Below, one piece after another: positions 1-12,970 of a DNA stretch of 64,000 bases. The stretch spans positions 186,001-250,000 of the forward strand of contig VWZS01005939.1 in assembly GCA_013397075.1 (NCBI GenBank). The letters run 5' to 3'. How positions within the stretch are numbered: the first letter of the stretch is position 1; every line of letters starts with the position of its first letter. The notes under the pieces are model-generated. The model was not told the DNA's origin, made no database searches, and worked only from the letters and a program-made list of their open reading frames with translations. Both the position numbers and the translations under genes were made by a program. Source of the DNA: Rhabdornis inornatus (Eukaryota; Chordata; Aves; Passeriformes; Rhabdornithidae).

Positions 1-45
1 ACAAACAAATAAATAAATATATATATATAAATAAATATAAGTAAA
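1..45. repeat. AT-rich simple repeat at window edge
   Basis: Imperfect AAAC, AAAT and AT units fill the first 45 bases. The repeat may continue beyond the window. Confidence 0.85.
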
Positions 46-3000
46 GAACTGTTATTCCTACCCCCATATCTTTGCTTGAGAACTCCTTAATTTCAAAATG
101 ATAATAAATTAAAGGGAGAAAAATTTCTTAGCAGATACCTGTCTTTCAAACCAAGATAGATAGTCTGCTCTTTTTTTCCCCACACCCTTTATATCTTGAA
201 TTTTAAAATTTATCTACATCAGGATGGTAAAATTCTACCTCAAGCCTGAAGTAAACAAGTACTAATTTCTGTATTTAAAGACATGTTACTTAAAGGAAGT
301 GATCAGTTTTTCATAGTTCCTTCTGAGACACTTTCCTTAGTACAATCAGAGCTAACTGCTACAGATTAATATGTGGTGTAACTAACAGCTCTCATGGGAG
401 AAGCAGCATTTTCTGAACTATTTCTTTTCAGTATGCGCAAGTTAATTAAAGCAAACTAGGACTCTCATTCCCATGCTTTAAATTAGCTAATAAACAAGCT
501 AAGAGAGAATCTTAAAAGGAAATACTTCAACAAATGGTCCTTACAACCAAACTAATTGGGACAATGTGAAATTTTAGGAGAAAATACTGAAAACCACTCC
601 TTTGAAGAAAGCAGGCAAGGATACTTTTCTTCATACCTTCAGTGAAATGTAGTCCAAACAATACGAGAGAGAATAAATACAACTGCCAGGCAACACCAAT
701 CTTCAAATAAGCTTATTCCAGATAGTTTTCCCACATTATAATGGTAGCTAATGCCGTATCTTTCCTAGACTAAAGAACACTTAGACAAATACCATTATCA
801 CCTAACCTACCTCCATTAATTTAAACACACAAAAATTCATATAGCCTCTTGTACTACAAAACTTTTCTTCAACTAAGTTTCTACTTCTTTATTGACCTTC
901 AGACCTGTTAGATGGACATTGTCTAACACTATAATCTCCATAGTGCCTGTGCTTTTGAATGCATTCTAGCATTACAGAAGGTAAGAAAACAAGTATTTCT
1001 CTTTAAATCAGGAAGAGGCACCTGTGAGGACTACCTGCAAAATACACTGCTTAGCTTTAATTCTGTAAGCCTGCAATGATCATTTTTAGTTGGAAATTAA
1101 TACCCTGTCCACAAATTTCACTTTTTCTGATCTCAAACTCTGCCCTTCCAAGCTGAAAAGCTGTCCCTTTTCTTCACAGCACAAGCATCATTCATTGTAT
1201 TACACTCTAGCTCCTCTAATTTGTTATTTGGAGGACATGGAGGAGGAAGGGGGAAAAAAAAAGGAGGTTTCTCTCATCCGCTTAGAATAAATTAAGAACT
1301 TCCATTTATCTGATACTTTATGGGGCATATTTACCTTCCTACTTCTTTTACTACCCTCATCTATTTATCTGCCTCACTATCCCTTTATCTTGATGGACTT
1401 CCTCCATCTTGGAGGTGACTCCAAGTTGCTGCTCTGGAAACTGCGGAAACAAACAGTCAGAAAAGCAGCCCTGGGAAGCTATAAAATCTACAGTTTCTAG
1501 TTACCACATGTCAGACTCCAAAGTGCTTTTCACTGCTTCTGGTTTGAAACAGTATTTGGGACGTCAGAACAAGAGCAAAATTCAGGATTACAGGCAGATG
1601 TACTATGTTGGTGGTTTGCACATCAAGCTACCACAGATCCAAAGACTGAGGAGAAAGAGTAAAGCTGAAACATCAAAATACTTGAAAAGACGTGTTTGTT
1701 CCGGTATTTGGAACAAAAGCTAAACACAGGTGTCCCTATTCTTTTGCAATGAAGAAATGAACCTACAATGACAGGTGATAGAGCAGTTCAGTAAATTAAC
1801 ACATCTGCTTATATTCAGCACTGGAAGTTGCCATGTGAGAAAGAAGCAAATCCTTCTGACTGTTTGGCAACAGTTCTGGGACACACCTTGTGGTGGTTCT
1901 TACCCAAGAAACTCTGAGACAGGCCTGCTACATGTACCTGCAGAAGAGCTTCTCCTCCAGACTGCAGAGGTGAAACACTCCCACTTGCAAGGAAAGTGAA
2001 TGAACAATTTCATGATACTTATTTTTGGACACCCCAAGAGAAGCCAGCAACGGTCATGCAGATCTGTCTTTCCCCGCCAGTGTCTATAAATGTTCCCCTC
2101 TGAAATGCTCCCAACTCCTGCCAGCGCAGCAGTGGAGTAAACACAGAGACCAGCAGCCCCTCCGTTGTGCAGAAGCACCACCAGGATCTGTAAGCCCTCC
2201 CCTGCCCCACCACCTCGGGAAAAAACATGAGATTGAGGCAAAGCTCAGCTGCACAGCTTTCTTCCATACAAAAGGAACATATGGCAATAGAAACAACTGC
2301 ACACACCCCTACTCCAGTGCCTGTCCCAGGAAAATGTAGGGGAACGTGGGCAGCCATCCCAGGGATTTTCAGCAGCAGCATCACCCATAAGACCAGCATG
2401 AGCCAGCACCATGCCATCAACATATTCTGGGATGCTATAATGCACACAGATTGGCAAGGAAGCCTCAGCTGAAACACTGTCAAGGCATAGCTGAAGAGCT
2501 TGGTTTGGGGAAAAAAAAACCAACAAACCAGCCCCCCACTTTCCTCTCTCCCCGCCAGGAAACCCCAAACAACCAACAACAATAGCAAACTCCTGCAAAT
2601 CAGCTGCAGGAAGTAGATGATAACCATTCCCAGCAAGCTTTACGGACACACACACACTTGCAGAATTGATAGCCAAAGGTGCACAAAGGCCCAAACTGTA
2701 CAAGCTATGAAGGCACCCAACTGACATGAGTATTTCTGCTGACCACTGAAAAGTCCTGTAAAGTTGTAAGGCTGGCACTCAACAGAGCTGTTATGGGTAT
2801 GGATTTGTAGCTATTTGGCAACAGTGACTATTTAAAAATTCTAATAGGTCATTATTTTAAAAACAGAGTTCCAGGTCTGCTGGAGGCACTAACTGCAGTA
2901 AATGTGATTTGATGCTACTCTTACTATGGTATTTATTTAAATGCAGTACCACTAATGTGGAACTTTACAGAAGTGTAATAAACATCACACCCCTGGCTCA

Positions 3001-5928
3001 GTTATTTTTTAAAGGGACCTTTCGGGTTAGAATTGAAGTCATGCACTTCAATGAAACTATTAAGATCCTAGAAGTTAAATGCCAGTTTACAGTTCATTGT
3101 GACATCCAGGATGAAAAGACACATCCTGGAACCAATTGCTACACTGAAGGGCAAATAATGTCATGAGGACAAATTCATGTGTTTAAAGACAATCCGGATG
3201 AAGCCAGACAACCTAATGCAACTCCTAGTTCCAGTGCTAAACAAGATGACTAACAACTGACATTGTCATAATGCAGCTGGTTGTGCTGTTAAGTCTTGGG
3301 TCACCAGTGTCACTGCATAGCCTTAAAAAGCACTTCTTGATCAGAAATACTTCCAGGAATTGTCCTACTGCAGCGCATTATAATCATAAGCCCTGCAGTA
3401 ACATTAATAAACAACAAAAACCTTCCCAAAAAAGCTGGAAGCCTTGCAGATATTGTAGGAAAATTTCTACTTAAGAACACTTTTTGGCTTTGTATTCTTC
3501 ACTGATTTTACTTTTACTGTAGTTTTACCAGAGGATACTTAACTGGAGGAGTAAAGATTCCTGCCTTACATGTAAAACTTACTTTTTGTTACCACGCACA
3601 CACAAGTGATTCTTACAGAGTGATAAGGACTACAGTGGGAAAAGGCTGTTATGCTAGCAACTCACAAGAAAAACAAGAACTAAAAAACCAAGCATGCCAA
3701 CATGTCAGTTTAAAAGGCAGTATTACGATACTGAAGCATTTCACAGTTCCCTATACTCTCAGCTAAAGCACAAATAATAACATGCTCTTTCCCTTCTTTT
3801 AATAAGTCTCTCTATGCTTGTTAATTGGCTTTCCAACAAGCTGGATGAGTTTGGAAGAACAATTCCACATGAAATAAGAGTTCTCATGATGCACCATTGC
3901 TGCCTACCCAGCAAGAACTAAGGAATATGTACAAACATCAGCACCACAAAATTAACCCTTAGAATTTCTAGCATATTGCAGAATACCAGGAAACTGTAAA
4001 GCTTGTAAAAGCGTTTCATTTCTGGTCATCTCCCAGATCCAAAGACTGCTGAAAAAGAAGTGGAAGGTGGATAGAACAGGAAAGAATAAAGGAGTATTAA
4101 GTTAATTTTCAAGCAATTCAGTGCAAATTTCAAAGAAAGGACATGGAGGAACGGGTGGGGTTTCTTGGCATAAGAAAGTCAGAACAATGACTGAAATTGA
4201 AGATATTTTTGGAGGCAAGTGAAAAATTGCACTTCAGAATGGAATTTTTATTAGAACCATTTTAGAGACCATCAGGTAAAACAACAAAAATTGAAAGTGC
4301 AACTTGAAAAAGGGTCTGCAGTTGGAGCAAGAGACACTTCACAGGCTTATCGGTAAAGCAGTCTCTCCTGCTGACACATAAAATACTTGTTTTATGCATT
4401 TATCCTCTGAAACAAGGTCTCAGTGTACACTGATAATGCAGCTGAGCCAATCTATTAGCTCTCAGTTGGCAAAAAGATGTCAAATGGGATCAGCCACCTT
4501 CTTCACTCACAAGCTCACAACACTTTGCTTTTACCTGGGCTCTGCTGCTTACTGGACTGCACAATAATGCTGATTGCACTCACTCACACAGCAGGAAGTT
4601 AACCTGCCAAAATCTCATCAGTTGATGCTGAATCAGCAAATTAAACGGCAAACTGTAACAGCCAGGGTATCCAGGTGCAAGAGCAGGGGTGGGGCTGCCA
4701 CTTTTGGCAGCAGTAAGTTCTGCTCTTTTATCTTTTTTGCTCCATTACTTTCCCCAGACTCCTCTGGGGGCCTCTTCTTCCAACCAGGAAGATATGCAAG
4801 AAGTGCTATAATACATACTGAATAGTAACTAATGGGAAAAAATTAGTGAGAGCAGGGAAGTCTTCAGAAATGTGTTGAGGTGGGGTTTTTTCTTCTTTTT
4901 TTTTAAGAACTGCAGAGTTAAAACAAGCCAGCCAGCCACTGCATTTCACACTAGTTCAAACATAGTAAGTTTAAATGCACTGGTTATAAACATAGTTTGC
5001 CAAGAGTTGATCATGATCTCCAAACCCTTTTGAAAACATTAAACCTTGTCTAAGTGACTCAAGTCCATAAGCAAGGTAAAAGGTTCCCCAGTATTGTGCT
5101 GAGAGACAAATCTACTCTCTTTTGCACTAGAACTCAGAAGAAGCCCAGGCAGTATCTTGACTGAAAAACTGAAGTAGTTACCAACAACCAGCCAACACAC
5201 TATTGTTAATTTCCAAGATTTTTCATTTTGCTGTTCATTTTTAGTTCGCTACTGTAAGAAAACTTGGCTGCTTCCTGATCTCCATGAAACCTCCAGCTTC
5301 CCTAGTATTTCTATAACACAGCTATGTGTCAGGTATATAGAACGAGTCCTTGTGTTCAAAATTAATGACTAAAGGACAGCAAAAGCTAGCAGAATTAGCT
5401 GAATTAGAAGGACTGCTGTACAATATTTTTAAGTTGTAAAGAGAATTTAAAGTCAATCATTAGGCCACGCTTACCTCCCCCTATAAACTCTTTACTAAAA
5501 GCCAAGTAAATAAATTATAGATTTATGTTTAAACCACAGCACACCAGAAACTGTGGCTGATTTTCTACAGATAGTCTTTATAGTTATTTCAAGTTGTTAA
5601 AATGCTTTTCTGGCTTGAGATCTCACACCTACTTTTAAGCTAAATGGCAACATTATACAGATTTTTTTTTACTTGTAATCAGATTTTCCCCCTCTACATT
5701 GAAAAAGTCCCTTTCCTAGTGTAATTGATGCCGAAATCTCAAAAGGTGTAGGCAGCACAGCAGCCATCTACAAAACATTTGCATTTCTTTAAAAAGTGGT
5801 ACCTAATAATTTACAACCAAATTCAGCCCCTGGGGATTTTATCTGAGATCTCTGGAAACCTTTACACTTCAGTACAGGATAAAAACTGAGGCAGTTGGTA
5901 CAGATTTCAACCAAGTGCACACACATAC
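1..5928 (-). other. GSK3B: GSK3B intron 6 (partial)
   Basis: This intron runs from the exon 6 donor to the window edge. I see no exon, no DVWSAGCVLAELL coding match and no recognisable interspersed repeat. Bases 1-45 are a short AT-rich simple repeat of AAAT and AT units. Bases 1900-2780 are richer in G+C and relatively poor in stop codons, giving overlapping open frames on both strands with no recognisable protein (see rejected items). A short A/C-biased tract lies near 2510-2590. Confidence 0.9.
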
Positions 5929-6035
5929 CTATACTGGAGGTATAATCGGTGGCTCCAAAGATCAACTCTGGTGCCCTGTAGTACCGGGAGCAGATGTATG
6001 ACACATTGGGTTCTCCACGAACCAGCTGTTTTGCA
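5929..6035 (-). CDS. GSK3B: GSK3B coding exon 6 (activation segment)
   Basis: This 107-bp exon completes Ser203, encodes residues 204-238 and ends with the first base (G) of the Asp239 codon. It starts AKQLVRGEPNVSYICSRYY. It contains Lys205, the third basic residue of the priming-phosphate pocket, and Tyr216, the activation-loop tyrosine whose autophosphorylation is needed for full activity. The APE motif appears as RAPELIFG. The acceptor is TTGTTTCCTTTCCAG and the donor GTATGTGTG. The sequence is identical to human GSK3B. The next exon (DVWSAG onwards) is not found downstream and must lie before base 1, so this intron exceeds 5.9 kb. Confidence 0.97.
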
Positions 6036-7795
6036 CTGGAAAGGAAACAACAATATTTCAGTAATGAACGCTTTTACAATACTGCTGTGCAGACCAACAT
6101 CAAGCTTTGGCATTCTTCACCCACTCCCAATTCCCAAATGTTCAAGTAGAATGTTCTTCAAAGCTGATGCAAACTGACTCTCTGATTCACTGTGAAATCA
6201 GTCCAATCCATCAAGCATCTATCTTGTACTGGGACAGCAAAGGAAATTCTGACTACAATCTAGGTGGAAAATGGGGTCAAATTTTTGGCTGCCAGCTATC
6301 TTTTGCCAGATACAAAGGCTTGCTCACAGTGGAAAAGAGGACAGAAAACAGTTCAGTCAAATGCAGTCACCATTTAAGGTTCAAAAGCTCCAGATACTCA
6401 CAAGGACTGAGTGGGGTATTTTTGTTTGTTTGGTTTTTAATTTCCATTCTGCCCCTTTGCTACTTAAGGGAGTGTGGTATGAGATGACAAAGAAAAAAAA
6501 GCCTTTTCCATTATATTCACATGTTAATGGTGCACGATTAACATGAAGGTTTCTCTTATACTGTAATCTATCTGCCACAAAGGATCTAACCTACAGTATT
6601 GCCTCAATACTTCTCTTTGAAAGAATCCAAGAAAAGAATGACCACAAGACCACATTACTTTGGGAACATGAGTCTATGGACATATTACACTTCTTTCCTA
6701 ATGAACAAGCGCTGGAAGGAGCTGGAAGACAAAACGCCCCTTTTGGAAATATGACATTCACCTAAATAGCACCAAACACTGCAGAGTGGCAAGCCAGTCA
6801 AGTCCAGTGTTCAGCTCTCCAGACACTCAGCCTCCATCACTCATTTTAAAAAGTCTCAGTTTTCAGTTTTCTACACAGAAACTATAGTTAACAAATTTCC
6901 ACTGATAAAAAATAGTAAGTATTCCCTTTTTATGCATTGTCAATTTTGAGTTTCAGCATGATTCCTACTTTGTTCCAACACTGGTGAGGCAGAGCTGAGA
7001 AGGAGATTCCGAGGCACCAGCCATGAGGATACACTGCTTGAATAACTCCCATCTGACATTCCCACTCACCATGGGCAAGCAAATTTAGCAATAATTAAAT
7101 AGCAATAGCTTCTGTGACCTCTCACACATATACCCCAACTATTTTAGTCCACAAAGTTACAGCACAATCTAAAGACTGAACTTCCCCAGAGAGAAATCTA
7201 TGTCCCGTCTCACTGCAGATTGCCAGAATTGCTGTATCAGTTCTAAGATGAGGGCTGGACTCTAAAGGTGATTCTGAGTGGATATTGGAAATAAATGTGC
7301 CTTTGGAAACTATAAGTCCACTATCCAAGAGCTTCCACTGGAAGTGCTGCTTCTGATTTTGAGCCTCTACTGTATTTGCAACATTAAGTGAATTGTTGTA
7401 CATGGAAGTAGACAGACTAGGGTAACATCAGCCTTTTTTAATTACAATGCCACCACGCCTGTCCTCTCTTGCCCAAACACATTTCACTGCAGTAACTGGC
7501 TCTGTTTTTCCATGGTGCAGTATTTTCCCTATGTCATGGTGTTGATTTTATTTTTCTAATACCTGCAAAAATAAGAGGCATGAAGTTGAATTCCCTCCCT
7601 CTGAATATCCTTTTCCAGCTCTTCCCTGCCACTCCTTTGAACTCACTTTGGGGGGAAAACAGAGTATCAATAATTCCTCTTTTAAGCTAAATTAAAGACA
7701 TTCTAAGGGATACAGAGCATTTCTTGGCCAAGTTACATTAAGGTTCACTTTGAAGGAAGATCTTTTCACCAGTTTTCAGGGACAAATGTGCTTAC
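6036..7795 (-). other. GSK3B: GSK3B intron 5
   Basis: A 1,760-bp intron between exons 5 and 6 with consensus splice sites at both ends. It is the shortest intron in the window. A small inverted repeat (catgttaat/attaacatg) lies near 6520-6545. I see no transposon, RNA gene or extra exon. Confidence 0.93.
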
Positions 7796-7926
7796 CTTCC
7801 AAAGTCACAGAGTTTTAGAACAGCTGTATCAGGGTCCAGCAAGAGGTTCTGCGGTTTTATATCCCGGTGGCAGATCCCAAAGGAATGGATATAGGCTAAA
7901 CTCCGGAACAGCTGATACATGTACAA
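7796..7926 (-). CDS. GSK3B: GSK3B coding exon 5 (catalytic loop and DFG)
   Basis: This 131-bp exon encodes residues 160-202 and the first two bases of the Ser203 codon. It begins LYMYQLFRSLAYIHSFG and ends KLCDFG. It holds the catalytic loop HRDIKPQN, with Arg180 (phosphate pocket), Asp181 (catalytic base), Lys183 and Asn186. It also holds the DFG motif with the Mg-binding Asp200. The acceptor is TTTCTGTGTTCCAG and the donor GTAAGC. The 3' junction splits the serine codon as AG/T, matching the T that opens the next exon. The protein matches human GSK3B throughout. The intron to exon 6 is only 1,760 bp. Confidence 0.97.
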
Positions 7927-10811
7927 CTGGAACACAGAAATATCAGTCAAATCAGGATAAACAATTAGTTTAGCACAAACACTTAGAAGAAAAAATCACT
8001 GAGAAAAAGACCATACTGAATGCCTATTAGGGTTATGAAGGTGGGTAAGGTCTTTGTATACCTTCCCCACACACCCTTTGCTATGTACACACACGTGGTT
8101 CAAACCTTTTTACGTGTCCTTTGAGACAGCATAATTAGCGTAATTCCAAAGAAATAATTGTGTCAGTTTTCCAACATATGTAAATAACGGCAATCACAAA
8201 AAGCATACACAAAACAAAGGAGTTTCAGTTTGCACTACAAATCAGCCTCTTCACAGCAGTGAAGTATTCCAGGTTATTCAAAAAAACCCAAACCAAACAA
8301 ACAACTAAAAAAAATGCTCCACAAAAAAAAAAAGCACCTTTAGTTGACAAAGCTATATTAAATGTTGCCCAAAGACAAGGGTAGTTTCTCAGCCTGTCAC
8401 TGAAGTGAATCTCCCAGTATCTCTTGCTGAGGGGACAGAGTCATTTTTATTTCAAATCTCTGGACAAAACCAGAAGGCGAATAAAATCAACTTTTCAGAA
8501 TAATTTTATGCAAGGCACAACAAAAAAGTATGCCGAGGGAGAGTCTCCTCTGCCCACTTTCCAGGGCTGGCTCACCCCTCAGCAAGGCAGAACACAGGAA
8601 GTGGAGATATTACGAAGCCAAGAACATCACAGGACAATCATAGAGGGCAAGACAGATGCCTAGCTTTTGGAGCTACGTATTTTTGATTATGGATAATAAA
8701 AAGCTGCCTGATACAATTAAGCATGTATAGCAAATACAGTCATAAAGGCATGGAAAGCCCTGTTTTAAGGTTGACAAAAGGCTGCCAGATTATTTTTTAT
8801 TGTTGTTGTGTCCTCACAAGTTTCCATTTAAATAAAGCTACAGACAGGACACTACACCAGAGATTCACCTCCACACTTTTCTTTTACATGCACATTTTCC
8901 ACAGTTCACCTTTAACAGTCTATACAACCGGGTGCAATTACTTGATATTGATATCAGGTCATGTTTGCCTCTCTTTCACCACTATCTTTACCATCACACT
9001 TTCTCTCCCCCTTGTTTTTTGTTGTTTGTTTGGCAGGGAAGTAGGAGAGGGAGAAGAATTGCTTGAATTTTGGCTCTAGGCCTCTGGTTTTCATACTTGT
9101 TTCTGAAAACCACAACTCTGCACAAAGAAAAGCAAACAAACATTTTTTCCGAATTGCCTGTTCTAGTCCCTAAAGTATGTATTGTGCAAGTGTATTGCAA
9201 AATAATGCAAAAGACTGCTCTAACTTGAGGGGTCAAGTCAACGCATGTGGGATTTAGAAAGTATGCCTTTCATCTCCACACAGCAAACCCAAAATTTCCA
9301 AGGACTCCTTACAGCAGGTTAGAAATTACAAATAAAAATTAACCAGTAGATTACTAGAACAGCTTCTGCGCAGCTGTAAGTTTCTTTGTTACCAGGGAAA
9401 AGCAGCTCTCTACCTGTCTAGTTATCCATCAGAAGTGAACAAATAGGTACGGTCTGACCTTTGTGTAGCCAAGATGCCTAGAAAATTGCAAAATCCTTAA
9501 TGACATTAAGGTAACATGATCTTTTGAAATACAGGATTATATAAAAGCCTAGCCAGAAAAATAAGAATAGCTTTCCAGGCTACCTGAAACAGGAAGTCCC
9601 AGGCATCCTGCAAGATAAAAGAGTTGAAGCAGATTTTTCTCTGAAAGTGTACGAAAGAACAATTTTGTCAAGTTCCCATAACAGAGAACAATTAGGGCGT
9701 GAATACTGACAAAAGATATATAAATAATTTATCAAAAGCCGAGCCTACAGATTTTGGAGAGCACATAACCTGAAGACATGCTGTTCCACCAACAGACCAG
9801 AGTGACCCTGAAGTCTGCTGGATGATAAAATTCTGTGCTTTCTTAAAAATCAGGCAAAAGTGATGCCTATTGCAGAGACATGCCATTTACAATTTATCCA
9901 TATAGTTATGGCACAAAATTTCATTATTGAAAGAAATAATTACTACTTTTAGCTTGCACCTTTGAAACGTCCATCTTATTTCAACCAAATTGAAGTTTTT
10001 TCTTAAGCCAATCCTTACATTAAGCATTATACTTTTAAAGAGGAGTCTGGAGAAATCAATATGCATCGGGAAAATGTGTTGGTAATTTCCACTAAATATT
10101 ACTGTATGCCATGTTAACAAGTTAATGCCATGTGAAAACATCATCATTCACTAGTGTGTGGATTGTGGTCTCCACAATATATGAAATGGAACTATGGGGC
10201 CTCAAAAAGAGAAATTTTATTTATTTTAACCCCTGTGTAAAAGATCTAGACAACTTGAGTAAGGTTTTGAAACTACAATGTGCACACAAGTACCTTATCG
10301 CATGTAGCTTTTGAAGACATAAGCCAATGAGCTTCAAGTGGAGACAAAAATGTGCCTTTCATGACCACAACAAAAGCATATGAACTCTTACCCATATGCC
10401 AGGAAAAGGGGAAGATAACAGATTAGGGAACATCCTCTTGACATCCTCTTTCACTTCCTGACTTTTGTTCTATTACGTCTTCACCATCTCAGGAAACTGA
10501 AAGCTGCTAATCTGGCTGGTGTCAGTCTGCATCTAAGCCGCTTCAAAAACAAAACACTCTCCCCCCATACTCAGTCTCCCCAGCCCATCCCAAGATTTCT
10601 GTAAGGTCAAAAATTGGGAGCGTTTGTTAAAAGTCTCAACCCTCTCTTCTTCCTTTGCCATAACAACAAGTAATTCTGAACTTTTTCCCTTGCCTTAAGA
10701 TCTATTTGCTTCTAAAAATTTCTGAAAATGTACTATTATGGCAGAAAAGAGTATTCACAGCGTATTTCTATAATATCTTTCTTCACCTAACCACATCTGT
10801 CAGTTACCTAC
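7927..10811 (-). other. GSK3B: GSK3B intron 4
   Basis: A 2,885-bp intron between exons 4 and 5. It contains an A/C-biased low-complexity stretch at about 8280-8336 and a T/G-rich stretch at about 9012-9042. I recognise no transposable element or RNA gene. Confidence 0.93.
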
Positions 10812-10922
10812 CTTGACATAAATCATAGGGAGTGTCTGTTTGGCCCGACTATAATGTCTGGCAACTCTGTATACTGTTTCAGGAACATAGTCCAGCACCA
10901 AGTTGAGGTACACCTCATCTTT
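10812..10922 (-). CDS. GSK3B: GSK3B coding exon 4 (hinge)
   Basis: This 111-bp exon encodes residues 123-159, starting KDEVYLNLVLDYVPE and ending TLPMIYVK. It includes the hinge Asp133-Tyr134-Val135, which contacts the adenine ring of ATP, and the helix that follows. The acceptor reads CTATTCTCTTTCAG and the donor GTAGGTAACT. Both junctions are phase 0. The only difference from human GSK3B seen in the five exons is here. The codon for residue 155 is ATG (Met) where human has Val, a conservative change. The segment lies at the N-lobe/C-lobe boundary away from the catalytic residues. Confidence 0.97.
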
Positions 10923-12394
10923 CTGAAAGAGAATAGAGAAGAAAAACAAATCAGCACTAGATTTGAGGCATGAAGTACAGTAAAAGTGTTCAGAGAAAAC
11001 TAAAAGAAGAGAAAGCTGTGGATGTCTTGAGTCCCATCTTTAGTGTGTGAACTGCCATGGAACTATTTAGGCTTTGCACTTGTGCATTAATACTTCTGTC
11101 AAATTTATGTTTAATTGTTCTGATCTCCAATGTAAGATATTTTCAGATTATAAATGGAGACAAGGATACAGTTGTTCTGCCCAGTCAATATTTTCATTAG
11201 GAAGAGTATTTCAAGGTAACATCTGCATAATTAGTTAAAACAACCTATTAACTCATTAGTGCCTTACCTGCCAAAACCCAAGAAGTGCAAATTTAAAATT
11301 TCAAAACTCAGCCCCCAACAACAACACATCAAAAAAAGTTCAAACAACCTTCATCTTTCAGAAATATCACTTTGATCTTACTGAATTCCCAGCTATTAAG
11401 AGATTAATATATATTAACCATTTGTATACACTAAGCCAGTGTTAACATTTGTAACGATTCTGTTTACAGGTATTTCAATGTCCAGTAATCTCAAACATAT
11501 GAATTTATTCATGACAAAAGAGAATATGACAAAACCAAAGTCTGAAGTGTAGTTTTTAATATCTAGGATTCAGTTAGAGATTCAGGTGAACATAACACAA
11601 AAGAAAAAGCAGAAGTAGCTTTATAATGAGGTACTTTGATACATTATAAAGTACCTTATACATTAGCAAAGGAAAGAAGGAACAAAGAGGACTTAAATGA
11701 CAAAATACTGTAAACATATAGCACTTAACTGCAAAACTGAGAATTTTCAGCAGTAAAACAGGTCTTGAAGAGACTTCTGATATTTTAATGCAGTGTTCAG
11801 TGCAAATCCTACCAGAACAGTACATTTAATGTTGGGGGGTGGATACAATTAACCGTATCAGCATGAAAAATTATTTTGAAAGCTAGTGAATTAACTAGAC
11901 GTAACCTCTCCTGTACCTGCTATTTTATCACCCAGAACTTCCTTTAGAGAAAGACAATACATAGACAATTTACATGGATGGAAACAGCACAGAGCTCCCA
12001 AGTCTTTGACTGGAGGCCCTTGTCTATCTATATCTTAACACCTAAGCCCAAACCTCATTTAGCTACAGCAATTTAACACTGCTACTCTACTGTGACCTGA
12101 CCCATCACTTCAAGCACAGAATGAGGTGTGTTTCTCTCACAGTGCTCTGCTGCCCTGCCACAGCAAAGAGCAGCAGTCTGGTACACTGTAACACACAGAG
12201 AAATACACACCTTGAATACATATGCAGAGAACTGCTGGCTTTGTGTGCTTTTAAAGGCTCGGAATTCAAGCTTTCTGTTCACCATTATTTGACAATAAAG
12301 GCTTGTATTTTCAGGACATTTTAATAGCTCTTACCAATACCTCCTAATAGAATAAGACACCTTGCATGGCCCTGCTTACGTCATTCCTCCCTAC

Positions 12395-12416
12395 AAAAAA
12401 AAAAAAAAAAAAAAAA
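12395..12416. repeat. 22-base poly(A) run
   Basis: An uninterrupted run of 22 A on the + strand. No retroposed gene or SINE body was recognised upstream, so a processed insertion is not supported. Confidence 0.93.
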
Positions 12417-12923
12417 GCTCTTTTCTTAATATCACTGCTTAAATGACAGTGGCAATAGCACAGCACTAAGCAAATGACTTGGCCCACCAAACACAGACAA
12501 GGAGCAGCCTCTGAAACCCTGCCTATGCTGGTGCTTCTCCCAGCACTATCCCAGAAACTGGGAACAATATGAAGGCTTCCAGGGACCAAGCTGGGCAGAA
12601 GAAAATTTTTGCAATGGATGACAAGGGACAACTACCAGCAGTGCAGAGGAAATACCAGATGGCTCTGGAACTCCACAGACATGCAAATGTATGCAAGAAA
12701 AGAAAACAACAAAAAAACCCCAAAAAACCCAAAAAAATTGTATTTTAGCATTTTACCTGCAACAAGAAAAGTTCTTCTTTCCCTGACTCTCACTTCAAGT
12801 CAGTAAAATTCATCCACCACCTCTTCTTAGGTCAGAGCTTTCAAGATTTAGTTATAAAATACCAAAAATAAATGTCCTAAAAAATTCAAAGTTAGCTTAT
12901 GCCTGGTAAGGCAACCTGTAAAC

Positions 12924-12970
12924 CATGAGAGAAAACAGTTTCATGAACATGAATGCTGTTTTCTCTCATG
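12924..12970. repeat. Perfect inverted repeat, 15-bp arms, 17-nt loop
   Basis: catgagagaaaacag at 12924-12938 is exactly complementary to ctgttttctctcatg at 12956-12970. The intervening 17 nt are AT-rich. No mobile-element context is visible. Confidence 0.95.

Noticed and set aside
2019..2636. 205-codon open frame on the minus strand, with overlapping frames at 2245-2778 (-) and 2025-2339 (+)
   Set aside because: It has no recognisable domain, is rich in Leu, Cys and Trp as expected of random reading, and overlaps equally long frames. The region is simply richer in G+C and so has fewer stop codons.
1..5928. Search for GSK3B exon 7 (DVWSAGCVLAELL) in the left part of the window
   Set aside because: No frame on the minus strand contains this sequence, so exon 7 must lie outside the window.
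12395..12416. Poly(A) run as the tail of a processed pseudogene
   Set aside because: No retroposed gene body, target duplication or SINE head was found next to it.
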